Assembly (NCBI GenBank): GCA_002360455.1
Contig: DEQQ01000098.1
Coordinates: forward strand, 4,012 to 68,011
Origin: Saprospiraceae bacterium UBA3362
GTDB taxonomy: Bacteria; Bacteroidota; Bacteroidia; Chitinophagales; Saprospiraceae
DNA length: 64,000 nt
Direction of reading: 5' to 3'
Position numbers and translations under genes: made by a program. Shown piece after piece: positions 1 to 9,139 of the stretch (position 1 is its first letter; the number at the start of each line of letters is the position of its first letter). Under the pieces are notes generated by a model, which was not told the origin of the DNA, did no database searches, and was given only the letters and a program-made list of their open reading frames with translations.

Positions 1-1539
1 ACTCGGTATACTTTATTGGCCACAAGAATTCCGTATACTGCAATAAAAGATGAGGAAGTCGAAGTTAAGGAAGAGGATTATTTAGCTTACCTTAAAGAGA
101 ATGCTGGGTCTTATCAAAATACCGAAGATACCAAATCTTTGAAATATGCATTAATTGATATTTCTGCCACAGCTACTGACTCGGCAGCCATCCGCAAAAT
201 TTTGGAAGATAAAGTTGAAAAATTCAAAAGCAGTACAAATGACTCTTTGTTTGTAACAACGAATCTGGGAAAATGGGATGAAGTGTATTACACAGGAGAA
301 AAATTAGATCCGATAAATGGAGGATTATTAATGTCAACAGTGAAAGGAGAAATCGCCGGACCTTATGTAGAAAAAGGCGAGTATAGATTGGCAAAAGTTT
401 TGGATAAAAAAATGATTCCTGACTCTGTCAAATCAAGACATATATTGAGAAGAGTGAGTACTCAGTCTCAATTGTTTGCTGCTAAAAAATTATTGGATTC
501 TCTACAAAATCTCTTGGTTACCGGAAAAGCAAGGTTTGATTCTCTTGCAATCCAATTTAGTGAAGATCCGGGCAGCGCAATAAAAGGTGGAGATTTGGGT
601 TTTGCTGCAGAAAATATGATGGTGAAGCCATTCAATGATGCAATCTTTTTCAAGTTAGGTGTAGGCAAATCAGATCTTGTTTTTTCTGATTTTGGTGTTC
701 ACTTGGTTCAAGTAACGGATCAAAAATTCATTTCCAAAAAAGAAGGTGTAAAATTGGCCATTATTGCAGAAACCATTCAGCCGGGAGATGAGGAGATAAA
801 TGCAAGATTGGATGAAGCACAGGGTTTGATTCAAAATGCAAAAGATTTGACAAGCTTGGAAAAAGCCATTGATGATGGCGGAAAATACAAGATGGAGCTT
901 GTAGGAAATGTGACAGAAAATACATTTAAGATTAATAAAATAGGAGAAAAAGGAAATCAAGTAGCTAGGGAATTTGTTCGATGGGCTTACCAAAAAGGTG
1001 TAAAACCAGGAGATGTTTGTCCGGAGGTTTATAGCCTTCAAGATCCTGATAAACATTTTTTAAATCAATACATGATTGGAGGATTGGTTTCAGAAAATCC
1101 TAAAGGATTGATGACGGTTGCAGCTGCAAAGAATTTTATTGAAACTACTGTAAAGAATAAAAAGAAGTTTGAAAAAATCAAATCAAAGGTTGGAGATGTT
1201 GTCAATATTGATGGAAACTATGGAGAATATAACGTGAAGGTAGATACATTGAATGAGATCAGTATTCTCGGTGCTCAACTTCCACAGTTTGGAGATGAGC
1301 CTGAAATATTGGCTAAAATTGGCAAGTTGGAGAAAGATAAGGTTGTAGGTTTGATTGAGGGAAAGGGAGGAGCTTATGTTCTCAAACTTTTGGACGTGAA
1401 GGAACCATCGCCTACTTCAAATTTGGATGCTTTCAGAAGATTTTATCAACATCCGGCAAAAGGGGCTGCCATGAATTACTTGATGGCCTCATTGAAGAAA
1501 AATACAAATATCAAGGACAATCGTTCTAAGTTTTATTAA
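1..1539 (+). CDS. Peptidylprolyl isomerase (SurA/PpiD-like periplasmic foldase), 5' end cut by window edge
   Basis: The reading frame is open from base 1, so the true start lies upstream; the TTG at 16 is only the first in-window start-like codon. The visible 512 residues contain a PpiC/parvulin-type rotamase domain around residues 140-240 (SRHILRR, then FSEDPGSAIKGGDLGF, then FGVHLVQV), which is the parvulin pattern. It is flanked by helical regions as in SurA/PpiD chaperones. The expected role is prolyl isomerisation and chaperoning of outer-membrane or secreted proteins in the periplasm. The N-terminal anchor or signal peptide is not visible. A strong terminator follows at 1566. Family assignment is firm; PpiD versus SurA cannot be settled without the N-terminus. 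Confidence 0.85.
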   Translation, partial: TRYTLLATRIPYTAIKDEEVEVKEEDYLAYLKENAGSYQNTEDTKSLKYALIDISATATDSAAIRKILEDKVEKFKSSTNDSLFVTTNLGKWDEVYYTGEKLDPINGGLLMSTVKGEIAGPYVEKGEYRLAKVLDKKMIPDSVKSRHILRRVSTQSQLFAAKKLLDSLQNLLVTGKARFDSLAIQFSEDPGSAIKGGDLGFAAENMMVKPFNDAIFFKLGVGKSDLVFSDFGVHLVQVTDQKFISKKEGVKLAIIAETIQPGDEEINARLDEAQGLIQNAKDLTSLEKAIDDGGKYKMELVGNVTENTFKINKIGEKGNQVAREFVRWAYQKGVKPGDVCPEVYSLQDPDKHFLNQYMIGGLVSENPKGLMTVAAAKNFIETTVKNKKKFEKIKSKVGDVVNIDGNYGEYNVKVDTLNEISILGAQLPQFGDEPEILAKIGKLEKDKVVGLIEGKGGAYVLKLLDVKEPSPTSNLDAFRRFYQHPAKGAAMNYLMASLKKNTNIKDNRSKFY

Positions 1540-1565
1540 TTAAAACTAGAATTAAGGTATAAACT

Positions 1566-1602
1566 AAAAAAGCGGAACATGCCTTCATGTTTCGCTTTTT
1601 TA
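1566..1602 (+). terminator. Rho-independent terminator after the foldase gene
   Basis: A 16-bp inverted repeat (left arm 1566-1581, right arm 1586-1601, loop CCTT) has one G-T wobble and ends in a run of six T. It lies 27 bases after the foldase stop and well before asnS. Confidence 0.85.
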
Positions 1603-1699
1603 GTAAAATAAACTTAAGTTTTGTTTGCTTACAGACTAAGGGACAAAACAAGTAAAAACAGAATTCTATTTCATAAGTTAATAATATAAAATCTCACAG

Positions 1700-3133
1700 A
1701 TGCAAAGAACTAAAATAGTAGATGTTATAAATTCTCAACCTACCAATGAAGCCGTGACGGTTATGGGTTGGGTAAAAACGTTTAGGAGTAACCGGTTTAT
1801 TGCCATCAACGACGGGAGCTGTATGGACAATCTGCAAGCTGTAGTTGATTTTGAAAAGTGGGATGCCGTACTCTTAAAAAAAATTGCTCCCGGAGCAGCC
1901 ATTGCTGTTACGGGATCTCTGGCAGCATCTCAGGGACAGGGACAAGCTGTTGAGTTGATAGTAGATCAATTGGAAATTTTTGGAGAATCAGATCCTTCAT
2001 CCTATCCATTGCAACCCAAGAAACACAGTTTAGAATTTTTAAGACAGATTGCGCACCTAAGATTTAGAACCAATACGTTTTCTGCCGTTTTCAGGATAAG
2101 ACATTACATGGCCTTTGCTATTCATCAGTTTTTTCATGAGCGAGGTTTTTATTATATACATACGCCTGTTATTACAGCATCTGATGCAGAAGGAGCCGGA
2201 GAAATGTTTCAGGTTACAACTTTAAATTTGAATTCTATCCCTAGAACTGAAGAAGGGAATATAGATTTTAAAAAAGATTTTTTTGGACGCGCAGCAAATC
2301 TAACTGTATCAGGACAACTGGAAGCAGAATTGGCAGCAATGGCCTTCTCTCAAGTCTATACATTCGGCCCAACGTTTAGAGCAGAAAATTCTAATACACC
2401 GCGACATTTGGCGGAGTTTTGGATGATCGAACCTGAAGTTGCTTTTGCCGATGCTACGGATAATATGAATCTTGCCGAAAGCATGCTTAAATATGTCATC
2501 CAATATGTAATGGAACATTGCAAATCTGAGTTGGAGTTTTTGAATCAAAGAGAGCAGGATGAGGACAAACAAAAACCGGCTCAAGAGCGAAATGAAATGG
2601 GTTTGTTGGATAGATTGCGTTTTGTTTTATCTAATGACTTTGAAAGATTGACCTATACAGAAGCCATAGAAATTCTCAAGCAATCTAACCCAAATAAGAA
2701 AGGAAAATTTCAATACCCAATAGAACAATGGGGAGCAGATTTACAGTCCGAACATGAGAGATATCTTGTAGAGAAGCATTTCAAAAAACCGGTCATTTTG
2801 TCCAATTATCCAAAAGAAATTAAAGCATTCTATATGAGACAAAATGATGATGGAAAGACAGTTGCTGCAATGGATATTCTTTTTCCGGGAATTGGAGAAA
2901 TAGTAGGAGGCTCTCAAAGAGAAGAGAGATTGGAAAGATTGCAAAAACGAATGGAAGAACTGCATATTCCTCAAGAGGAGATGTATTGGTATCTTGATAC
3001 AAGGAGATTTGGAGCCTGTCCTCATGCCGGTTTTGGATTGGGTTTTGAGCGATTGATTCTATTCATTACAGGGATGACTAATATAAGAGATGTAATCCCT
3101 TTTCCGCGTTTTCCGGGCAATGCAGAATTTTAA
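1700..3133 (+). CDS. asnS: Asparaginyl-tRNA synthetase
   Basis: 477 residues, the normal bacterial AsnRS length. It charges tRNA-Asn with asparagine in the cytoplasm. The N-terminal OB-fold anticodon-binding domain (VMGWVKTFRSNRF) is followed by the class II catalytic core. Motif 2 (FRAENSNTPRHLAEFWM, about residue 224) and motif 3 (GFGLGFERLILFITG, near the C-terminus) are intact, and the protein ends in the family-typical FPRFPGNAEF. The ATG gives a standard N-terminus. It stands alone between a terminator and an ompH-like gene 47 bases downstream. Identification is secure. Confidence 0.98.
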   Translation: MQRTKIVDVINSQPTNEAVTVMGWVKTFRSNRFIAINDGSCMDNLQAVVDFEKWDAVLLKKIAPGAAIAVTGSLAASQGQGQAVELIVDQLEIFGESDPSSYPLQPKKHSLEFLRQIAHLRFRTNTFSAVFRIRHYMAFAIHQFFHERGFYYIHTPVITASDAEGAGEMFQVTTLNLNSIPRTEEGNIDFKKDFFGRAANLTVSGQLEAELAAMAFSQVYTFGPTFRAENSNTPRHLAEFWMIEPEVAFADATDNMNLAESMLKYVIQYVMEHCKSELEFLNQREQDEDKQKPAQERNEMGLLDRLRFVLSNDFERLTYTEAIEILKQSNPNKKGKFQYPIEQWGADLQSEHERYLVEKHFKKPVILSNYPKEIKAFYMRQNDDGKTVAAMDILFPGIGEIVGGSQREERLERLQKRMEELHIPQEEMYWYLDTRRFGACPHAGFGLGFERLILFITGMTNIRDVIPFPRFPGNAEF

Positions 3134-3180
3134 TTTTATCAAAAAATATCTAATTTTATTCAATAAAAAAAATTATCAAC

Positions 3181-3780
3181 ATGAAAAATATCAATTGGAT
3201 TCTTCACGCTATTTCTTTGATTGCGATAGCTTATCTGATTTATTCAAATACTCAATGCTGTAAGCCGGCAGCGCTTGCAAACCACAAGGAGATCAAATCG
3301 GATTCAGCTTCTCCTGCTACGGGTAATTATCCAATAGCTTATTTTGTCTCAGACAGCTTGCTTAATAATCTTGGTTTTTTTAAAGAAAGCGAGAAGCAGT
3401 TCAAATCAAAGCAAGAATCTATGAGCAATGAACTTAAAAATAAAGAAATGACTTTACAAAAGGAAGTGATTAAGTTGCAGGAAAATGCCCAAAATATGAC
3501 TCGTAAGGAAATGGAATCCGCACAAGAAAAATTAGGTAAAATGGAACAGGACCTGATGGCGAGAAAGGAGAAATTGACAATGCAATTTGCAGAAGAAACT
3601 TCTGAGTTTAATGAAAAACTACACGGTAAAATTACCTCTTATTTAAAAGAAATAAATCAAGACGGAAAGTACAAATTTGTTTTTTCTGTAAATCGTGAAG
3701 GGAATATTTTCTATAGCGATGAATCGTTGGACATTACAGCTCAAATGATCAAAGACCTCAATGAAAAATACAGTAAATAG
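3181..3780 (+). CDS. OmpH/Skp family protein with N-terminal membrane anchor
   Basis: 199 residues. An N-terminal hydrophobic segment (about residues 6-22) precedes a Cys pair (QCCKP) and a short linker. An OmpH core follows: IAYFVSDSLL, then a long Lys/Glu/Met-rich coiled coil (residues 65-145), then the closing strand region (YKFVFSVNREGNIFYSDESL). Skp/OmpH proteins are periplasmic holdase chaperones for outer-membrane proteins. Unlike the other three OmpH proteins here, this one keeps a linker after the hydrophobic segment, so it may stay anchored in the inner membrane; that is inference. The spacer upstream to asnS is only 47 bases, so co-transcription is possible. Confidence 0.85.
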   Translation: MKNINWILHAISLIAIAYLIYSNTQCCKPAALANHKEIKSDSASPATGNYPIAYFVSDSLLNNLGFFKESEKQFKSKQESMSNELKNKEMTLQKEVIKLQENAQNMTRKEMESAQEKLGKMEQDLMARKEKLTMQFAEETSEFNEKLHGKITSYLKEINQDGKYKFVFSVNREGNIFYSDESLDITAQMIKDLNEKYSK

Positions 3781-3850
3781 AACATAATGGCCAACACCCT
3801 TTGATTTCTCATTTGATGAAGAAATTATACACCACAATAATCAGCCCTCT

Positions 3851-4453
3851 ATGAAGATAAACTGTTCTGTATTCTTTTTACTTCTTATTTATTTTACTGT
3901 AGTAAGTGCAGAGACTGTGAATGCTCAAGGTCTCGAACTTGTAAGAGTATTATCCGGTGCAAAATATTCTATTCCTGTACAAAAAAATTCTAAGTTTTAT
4001 CTGGTCAAATTTGATTTTATTAAACCGGCCAGAGTTGTAGAATCTGAAGTTATAGAAGGTAATTTTTTAAAACAAGAATCAGATTCGATTCAATTGAATC
4101 ATGCTATAAGAATACAAGCAAAGGACACCTGTTGTACAAGTAAAACAAAATCTTATAATTATTACAACCAGCCCATTCAAATTTCTACTCAATCCTTTGA
4201 TTTGATCAAATTCAGGACGAAAGAGAATAGAAATGTAAGGAAAGTCGGTAGAATATTTCTTATCACAGGGGCTTTGACCGGTATGATCTATCCCATTTTT
4301 TCAGATCGTTTTCAGGTTCCACTTTGGATAAGTTCGGCCTCTATGCTGGGTTCCGGTTTCATATTAGTATCTATTAAGGATAGACATAAGGAATATAAGA
4401 TCTCTAATTGTGGAGGATTAAGTCCGGATTATTTTATTGTCTTAAAAAAGTAA
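3851..4453 (+). CDS. Unknown membrane protein, paralog of the next gene
   Basis: 200 residues, no recognised family. Visible: an N-terminal signal peptide or TM (residues 5-25, ending near NAQG), a short beta-rich soluble part (IPVQKNSKFYLVKF, FDLIKFRT), and two closely spaced hydrophobic helices at about residues 130-177. A CC pair occurs in the middle (DTCCTS). The layout matches the neighbour starting 10 bases downstream: signal, beta-rich part containing an I(K)F strand, then a two-helix hairpin. The two look like diverged tandem duplicates in one transcript. Function unknown. Confidence 0.7.
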   Translation: MKINCSVFFLLLIYFTVVSAETVNAQGLELVRVLSGAKYSIPVQKNSKFYLVKFDFIKPARVVESEVIEGNFLKQESDSIQLNHAIRIQAKDTCCTSKTKSYNYYNQPIQISTQSFDLIKFRTKENRNVRKVGRIFLITGALTGMIYPIFSDRFQVPLWISSASMLGSGFILVSIKDRHKEYKISNCGGLSPDYFIVLKK

Positions 4454-4463
4454 TTCTAAAGCT

Positions 4464-5102
4464 ATGATTGAGAGTAAATTTTTTTTCTTGATTCGTTTAT
4501 TAACGAATGGAGGCCGTAGCCTGTTGGCCATTTTATTTTTTAGTATATTTTTTATTATGACGACTGATATTTTTTCTCAGGGAATTGTATTATCGGCATT
4601 TAATAAAAAGAATGAGAAAGTAAAAGTTAAGTTTAAGCAAAATCAACTTGTTGAACTTAAATTAAGTAAAAATTTGTCCGATAGCATTGTTCAAACAGAT
4701 GAAATGGATGCCCATGTATTGGATTTAAGAGGAGATCAATTGTCAGTATTGATTCATAAGCATTCTGTTTTTTTTAAGAATGAAGGAAAAACTCTTAGGT
4801 CTTGGAAACATGCAAGTTTAGTAGGAGATACTTCATGGATTAATATCAATCAGTTAACCCAAATTAAATTTTTAAAAAACAAGGATAAATACGAAGAAAC
4901 TGCAGCAGTTTTGGTATTTATAAGTATATTGAATTTTTTTATGGCTCCGTTGTATGCAGAACTAAATGAAGGAAAGTCATCAGCTTATAATTACAGGTTG
5001 GCATCTATGATTTCAACAGCTAGCTTTGGAACCGGATTGGTACTAGTAGTCATTGGTAATTCAGGAAAAAAATACCACTTCAATCCACGAAAGCAATATT
5101 AA
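4464..5102 (+). CDS. Unknown membrane protein, paralog of the preceding gene
   Basis: 212 residues, no recognised family. The N-terminus is positively charged with a hydrophobic helix (residues 20-38, ending FSQG). A beta-rich segment follows (KVKFKQNQLVELKLS, DLRGDQLSVLIHK, INQLTQIKFLKN). Two hydrophobic helices lie at about residues 150-163 and 178-197, the second rich in small residues (STASFGTGLVLVVIG). The gene is 10 bases after its paralog. The order (signal, beta part, helical hairpin) is shared, but sequence identity is low by eye. The translated start could be a later in-frame Met; the first ATG is used. Function unknown. Confidence 0.65.
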   Translation: MIESKFFFLIRLLTNGGRSLLAILFFSIFFIMTTDIFSQGIVLSAFNKKNEKVKVKFKQNQLVELKLSKNLSDSIVQTDEMDAHVLDLRGDQLSVLIHKHSVFFKNEGKTLRSWKHASLVGDTSWININQLTQIKFLKNKDKYEETAAVLVFISILNFFMAPLYAELNEGKSSAYNYRLASMISTASFGTGLVLVVIGNSGKKYHFNPRKQY

Positions 5103-5611
5103 ATTTTTCTTTTATTCCTTTTTCGGATTTGTGTTGTTAATCCTATTTTATCTTTCATTTTTTTAGTGTTTCAAATCAGTATTTTTATTTTAGAATCAGG
5201 TAAAAGAGAAATGAGTTTTATTCCTAATCCAAAGAGGAACAGGCCCAATTTCTATTTTACTATCAGACTCTACGGTGTTTCCTTTCCTCACTAAGATGAC
5301 CTGCTTCTAATCCGATTTGAGGTTAGTATTGTGAAGTATAAAATGAGAACAGTTTATCCTTTTAACCATTGGTATTCGAGTAAAAAAAACAAGCTAAAAC
5401 AGAACCTGTGATGATGCATACCTAGACCCGGCAGTAGGGAGCTCCCGCGACCGGATGACGGGACTGAGAATACAAGAACGACAAAATTACGCCTCTCCAA
5501 TTGACAAATTAATATTATAAAAAAACATAATATGATTTGATTTTAGTCTCATTTTCAGATTATTACTATAGGAAAAATGCGCTATCTTTGCGGGCTTCAA
5601 AAGCATTTGTT
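5103..5611. other. Intergenic region with a GC-rich patch and the ileS promoter
   Basis: About 500 bases without a convincing gene. Most is AT-rich. A GC-rich patch at about 5420-5465 contains the perfect palindrome GGGAGCTCCC (5437-5446) and an overlapping TCCCG/CGGGA stem (5443-5463). It stands out from its surroundings and may be a small repeat element. The promoter for ileS is at the right end. No tRNA-like fold was seen. Confidence 0.6.
5583..5590 (+). promoter_or_regulatory. Bacteroidota -7 box (TATCTTTG) of ileS
   Basis: Exact match to TAnnTTTG, 21 bases before the ATG at 5612. Transcription would begin at about 5595, inside the longest open frame, which therefore cannot be translated from its far 5' ATG at 5537. 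Confidence 0.75.
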
Positions 5612-8600
5612 ATGCAATGGTACAAAGAAGTAAAAGGGCTGAATTTGCCTGAAATTGATGCGGAAATCTTAAAATTTTGGGAAGAACAGGATGTGTTCAA
5701 TAAAAGTGTAAGTTCTCGCGAGGGAGCAGAGCCATTTGTGTTTTATGAGGGTCCACCTTCTGCAAATGGTAAACCCGGCATTCATCATGTGATGTCGAGG
5801 ACTGTGAAAGATCTTTTCTGCAGATACCAAACATTGAATGGAAAAAAAGTTTCAAGAAAAGCAGGATGGGATACTCATGGTCTTCCTATCGAGCTGAGTG
5901 TTGAGAAGGAACTTGGAATAACAAAAGAGGATATAGGACATAAAATTTCTATTGATGAGTACAATAGTAAATGCCGCGAAACGGTCATGCGTTATAAAAA
6001 CGAGTGGGATGAACTTACTCTCAAAATGGGATATTGGGTAGATCTGGGAGATCCTTACATCACTTTTGAAAATTCCTATATTCAATCTGTATGGTGGTTG
6101 CTCAAGCAGATTTACAAAAAGCAACTCTTGTATAAAGGCTACACTATACAACCTTATTCTCCGGCGGCCGGAACCGGATTGAGTTCGCATGAATTGAATC
6201 AACCCGGAGCGTATAGAGAAGTGCGAGATGTTTCTGCTGTTGCTTTATTTTCTGTTGATTTGGAGACGGCTACAGATGTTCAGAAAAAATTATTTTCTGA
6301 TTCGTTTTGTATAGCTGCATGGACTACTACACCATGGACTCTGCCTTGCAATACTGCTCTTGCTGTTGGTGAAAAAATTTCATACTCATTATTGGAAACT
6401 TACAATCCATACAGCTTAGAAAAGCAAAGAATTCTCCTGGCTTCTGATCTTGTTCATAAGTGGTTCAAAGCTGAAATGGAGCTTGCCGTCCAAGATGTTC
6501 TTCCACCTATCGAAGATAAAAAAATTCCATATAAAGTAATTGCTCAATGCAGTGGTCGTGAATTGGAAGGATTGCGATACGAACCATTATTTGATTATGC
6601 AAAACCTGAAGAGGGAGATGCTTACAAAGTTGTCATAGGAGATTTTGTTTCCACAGAAGATGGCACAGGAATAGTTCATATTGCTCCCTCTTTTGGAGCC
6701 GATGATATGCGTGTTGCTAAGAAGAATGGAATTGGTACATTGACCTTGGTAGATACACAGGGTAGATTTACAAAAGAAGTTCGTGATTTTGCAGGAGAGT
6801 ATGTTAAAGAAGATTATCTCAGTGCACAGGAAAAAGAAGCTGAGCGTCAACGATTGGGATTAGAGAAATATTTGTCGGTGGATGATCGCATAGTGATTAT
6901 GCTTAAAAAAGCCGGTAAATGTCTCAACAGTCAAAAGTATCTTCATAATTATCCACATTGTTGGAGAACAGACAAGCCTATATTGTATTATCCTTTGGAT
7001 AGTTGGTTTATCCGAGTTACCGCTATCAAGGATCGCATGGTAGAACTGAATAAGCAGATCAATTGGAAGCCGGAATCTACAGGTACAGGTCGATTTGGAA
7101 ATTGGTTGGAGAATCTGCAAGACTGGAATTTATCAAGATCAAGATATTGGGGAATCCCATTGCCTATATGGAGAAGCGCTGATGGCTCGGAAGAAGTTTG
7201 CATTGGCTCTGTCAATGAATTGCAAGAGAAAATAACTCAGGCCAACAGTGTATTAGGAATGAATCAAACTGTTCCCAAGGATTTGCATAGACCCTATATT
7301 GATGACATTATTTTGGTTTCGCAAAATGGTCAAGAAATGCGGAGAGAGCTTGATTTGATTGATGTTTGGTTTGACAGTGGATCCATGCCTTATGCGCAAT
7401 GGGGATATTGTCCTGATGATCTGTCGGCTTCTTCTGCGCCTTTTTCTCAAGATCAAAAAAGCCGCTTGTTTCCTGCAGATTTTATTGCAGAAGGTGTAGA
7501 TCAGACCAGAGGATGGTTTTATACTTTGCATGCTATAGGCGCCTTAGTATTTGATAGTGTTGCTTATAAGAATGTTGTTTCGAATGGATTGGTGTTGGAC
7601 AAGAATGGAGAGAAAATGTCCAAGAGAAAAGGAAATGTTGTTGATCCCTTTGAGACCATCAAGCGATATGGTGCTGACGCCACGCGTTGGTATATGATAG
7701 GGAATGCAGATCCTTGGGAGAATCTAAAGTTTGATCTCGAAGGAATTACAGAAGTAAGGAATAAATTTTTTGGTACACTATTCAATACCTATTCATTTTT
7801 TGCAATTTACGCCAATGTAGATCAGTTTGTGATCAATGAACTGGATTTGATTCCGATAAAAGAACGTCCGGAGCTGGATCGCTGGATTTTATCGAAGCTT
7901 CAAAATTTGACCATTGCCGTAACCAATGCTTATGATGAATATGAGCCGACTCAAGCAGTGAGAGCAATAGAAGATTTTGTGACGAATGATTTGTCCAATT
8001 GGTTTGTTAGATTATCCAGAAGGCGTTTTTGGAAATCTGAATCATCACTGGATAAACAGGCTGCTTTCGAAACATTGTTCGAATGTTTGATGATGACGTC
8101 TCAATTGATGTCTCCTGTGGCTCCTTTTTTTGCAGATTGGCTGTACAAGTCTATGACCGATGAATTAAGAAAAAATAATAAGTTGATTGCCAACAGTCCT
8201 CTCAAAGAATGTTCTGTTCATCTGAGCAGATTTGGCAAATATCAAAATAATAATATAGATATTGAGTTGGAACGAAGGATGGATTATGCACAGCGAATTT
8301 GTTCGCTCGGATTGTCATTGCGCAAAGCTCAATCGTTGAGAGTAAGGCAACCGCTCAATCAAATTTTATTGCCAGCCTTGAGTGAAGAATTCAAAGAGGA
8401 TATATTGTTGGTTGAAGATTTGATCAAGTCGGAGTTAAATATTAAGACCATTAATTATTTAGATAAAGATACCCATCTGATAAAGAAGAAAGCCAAAGCT
8501 AATTTTAGAGTTTTGGGGAAAAAATTGGGAAAGAAAATGCAACTCGGTGCTGCTATAATACAAGATTTGAAGCAAGATCAAATCAAAGCACTTGAGGCGG

Positions 8601-9001
8601 GCAAAGCCATATCTATTGAGATCGAGAGTGAACGATTTGAGCTTGTTCAAGAAGATGTAGAAATTATTACAGAAGATATTCCAGGATGGATAGTGAGCTC
8701 CGATGCAGACCTTACAGTGGCATTGGACATATCGCTTACAGAAGAGTTACTCATAGAAGGATACGCAAGAGAATTAATCAATAGAATACAAAACTTGCGC
8801 AAATCAAAAAATTTGAATGTGACTGATCGTATTAAAATTAGAGTTCAAGAACATGAGCAATTGCAAAAAGCGATCAGCTCATTTCATCAGCTTATATGCA
8901 TCGAAGTTTTGGCAGACGAATTGATAGCACAAAATGGAGATTGGGATGAAGAGGTGGATTGGCTCAACGACGATAAAATTGGTCTTTCTATAAAAGCTTA
9001 G
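5612..9001 (+). CDS. ileS: Isoleucyl-tRNA synthetase, type 2-like, with altered GxHH signature
   Basis: 1129 residues from the ATG at 5612. The frame opens at 5537, but the TATCTTTG promoter at 5583 and family alignment (MQWYKEVKGLNLPEIDAEI) support the internal start. It charges tRNA-Ile with isoleucine. Class I features: the HIGH-equivalent at residues 56-59 reads G-I-H-H instead of H-x-G-H; AGWDTHGLPIE follows; the editing domain has the TTTPWTLPCN motif; KMSKR is at 668-672. The C-terminus lacks a Cys-type zinc finger, as in type 2 (eukaryote-like) IleRS. The GxHH swap is known from a subset of IleRS2 enzymes with very high mupirocin resistance; resistance here is inferred. Confidence 0.97.
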   Translation: MQWYKEVKGLNLPEIDAEILKFWEEQDVFNKSVSSREGAEPFVFYEGPPSANGKPGIHHVMSRTVKDLFCRYQTLNGKKVSRKAGWDTHGLPIELSVEKELGITKEDIGHKISIDEYNSKCRETVMRYKNEWDELTLKMGYWVDLGDPYITFENSYIQSVWWLLKQIYKKQLLYKGYTIQPYSPAAGTGLSSHELNQPGAYREVRDVSAVALFSVDLETATDVQKKLFSDSFCIAAWTTTPWTLPCNTALAVGEKISYSLLETYNPYSLEKQRILLASDLVHKWFKAEMELAVQDVLPPIEDKKIPYKVIAQCSGRELEGLRYEPLFDYAKPEEGDAYKVVIGDFVSTEDGTGIVHIAPSFGADDMRVAKKNGIGTLTLVDTQGRFTKEVRDFAGEYVKEDYLSAQEKEAERQRLGLEKYLSVDDRIVIMLKKAGKCLNSQKYLHNYPHCWRTDKPILYYPLDSWFIRVTAIKDRMVELNKQINWKPESTGTGRFGNWLENLQDWNLSRSRYWGIPLPIWRSADGSEEVCIGSVNELQEKITQANSVLGMNQTVPKDLHRPYIDDIILVSQNGQEMRRELDLIDVWFDSGSMPYAQWGYCPDDLSASSAPFSQDQKSRLFPADFIAEGVDQTRGWFYTLHAIGALVFDSVAYKNVVSNGLVLDKNGEKMSKRKGNVVDPFETIKRYGADATRWYMIGNADPWENLKFDLEGITEVRNKFFGTLFNTYSFFAIYANVDQFVINELDLIPIKERPELDRWILSKLQNLTIAVTNAYDEYEPTQAVRAIEDFVTNDLSNWFVRLSRRRFWKSESSLDKQAAFETLFECLMMTSQLMSPVAPFFADWLYKSMTDELRKNNKLIANSPLKECSVHLSRFGKYQNNNIDIELERRMDYAQRICSLGLSLRKAQSLRVRQPLNQILLPALSEEFKEDILLVEDLIKSELNIKTINYLDKDTHLIKKKAKANFRVLGKKLGKKMQLGAAIIQDLKQDQIKALEAGKAISIEIESERFELVQEDVEIITEDIPGWIVSSDADLTVALDISLTEELLIEGYARELINRIQNLRKSKNLNVTDRIKIRVQEHEQLQKAISSFHQLICIEVLADELIAQNGDWDEEVDWLNDDKIGLSIKA

Positions 9002-9005
9002 CAGG

Positions 9006-9053
9006 ACTTCCCTCTTGGAGATGACGATCTAAATGAGGTGGCAAGAGGGAAGT
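9006..9053. terminator. Hairpin between convergent ileS and murI
   Basis: A perfect 12-bp stem (9006-9017 with 9042-9053) has a 24-base loop and sits 5 bases after the ileS stop. It has no T-run on either side, so it may act as an RNA 3'-end stabiliser or a weak terminator. Confidence 0.5.
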
Positions 9054-9139
9054 GTATAATTCAAAGTTTTCGAGTTATTGGTCCAGAGTTACAAAAATCG
9101 TTTGTTTATAAAATTGGGATTCCAATGACATAAAACAAA

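Noticed and set aside
670..1056. 128-residue minus-strand frame
   Set aside because: Antisense shadow of the foldase gene.
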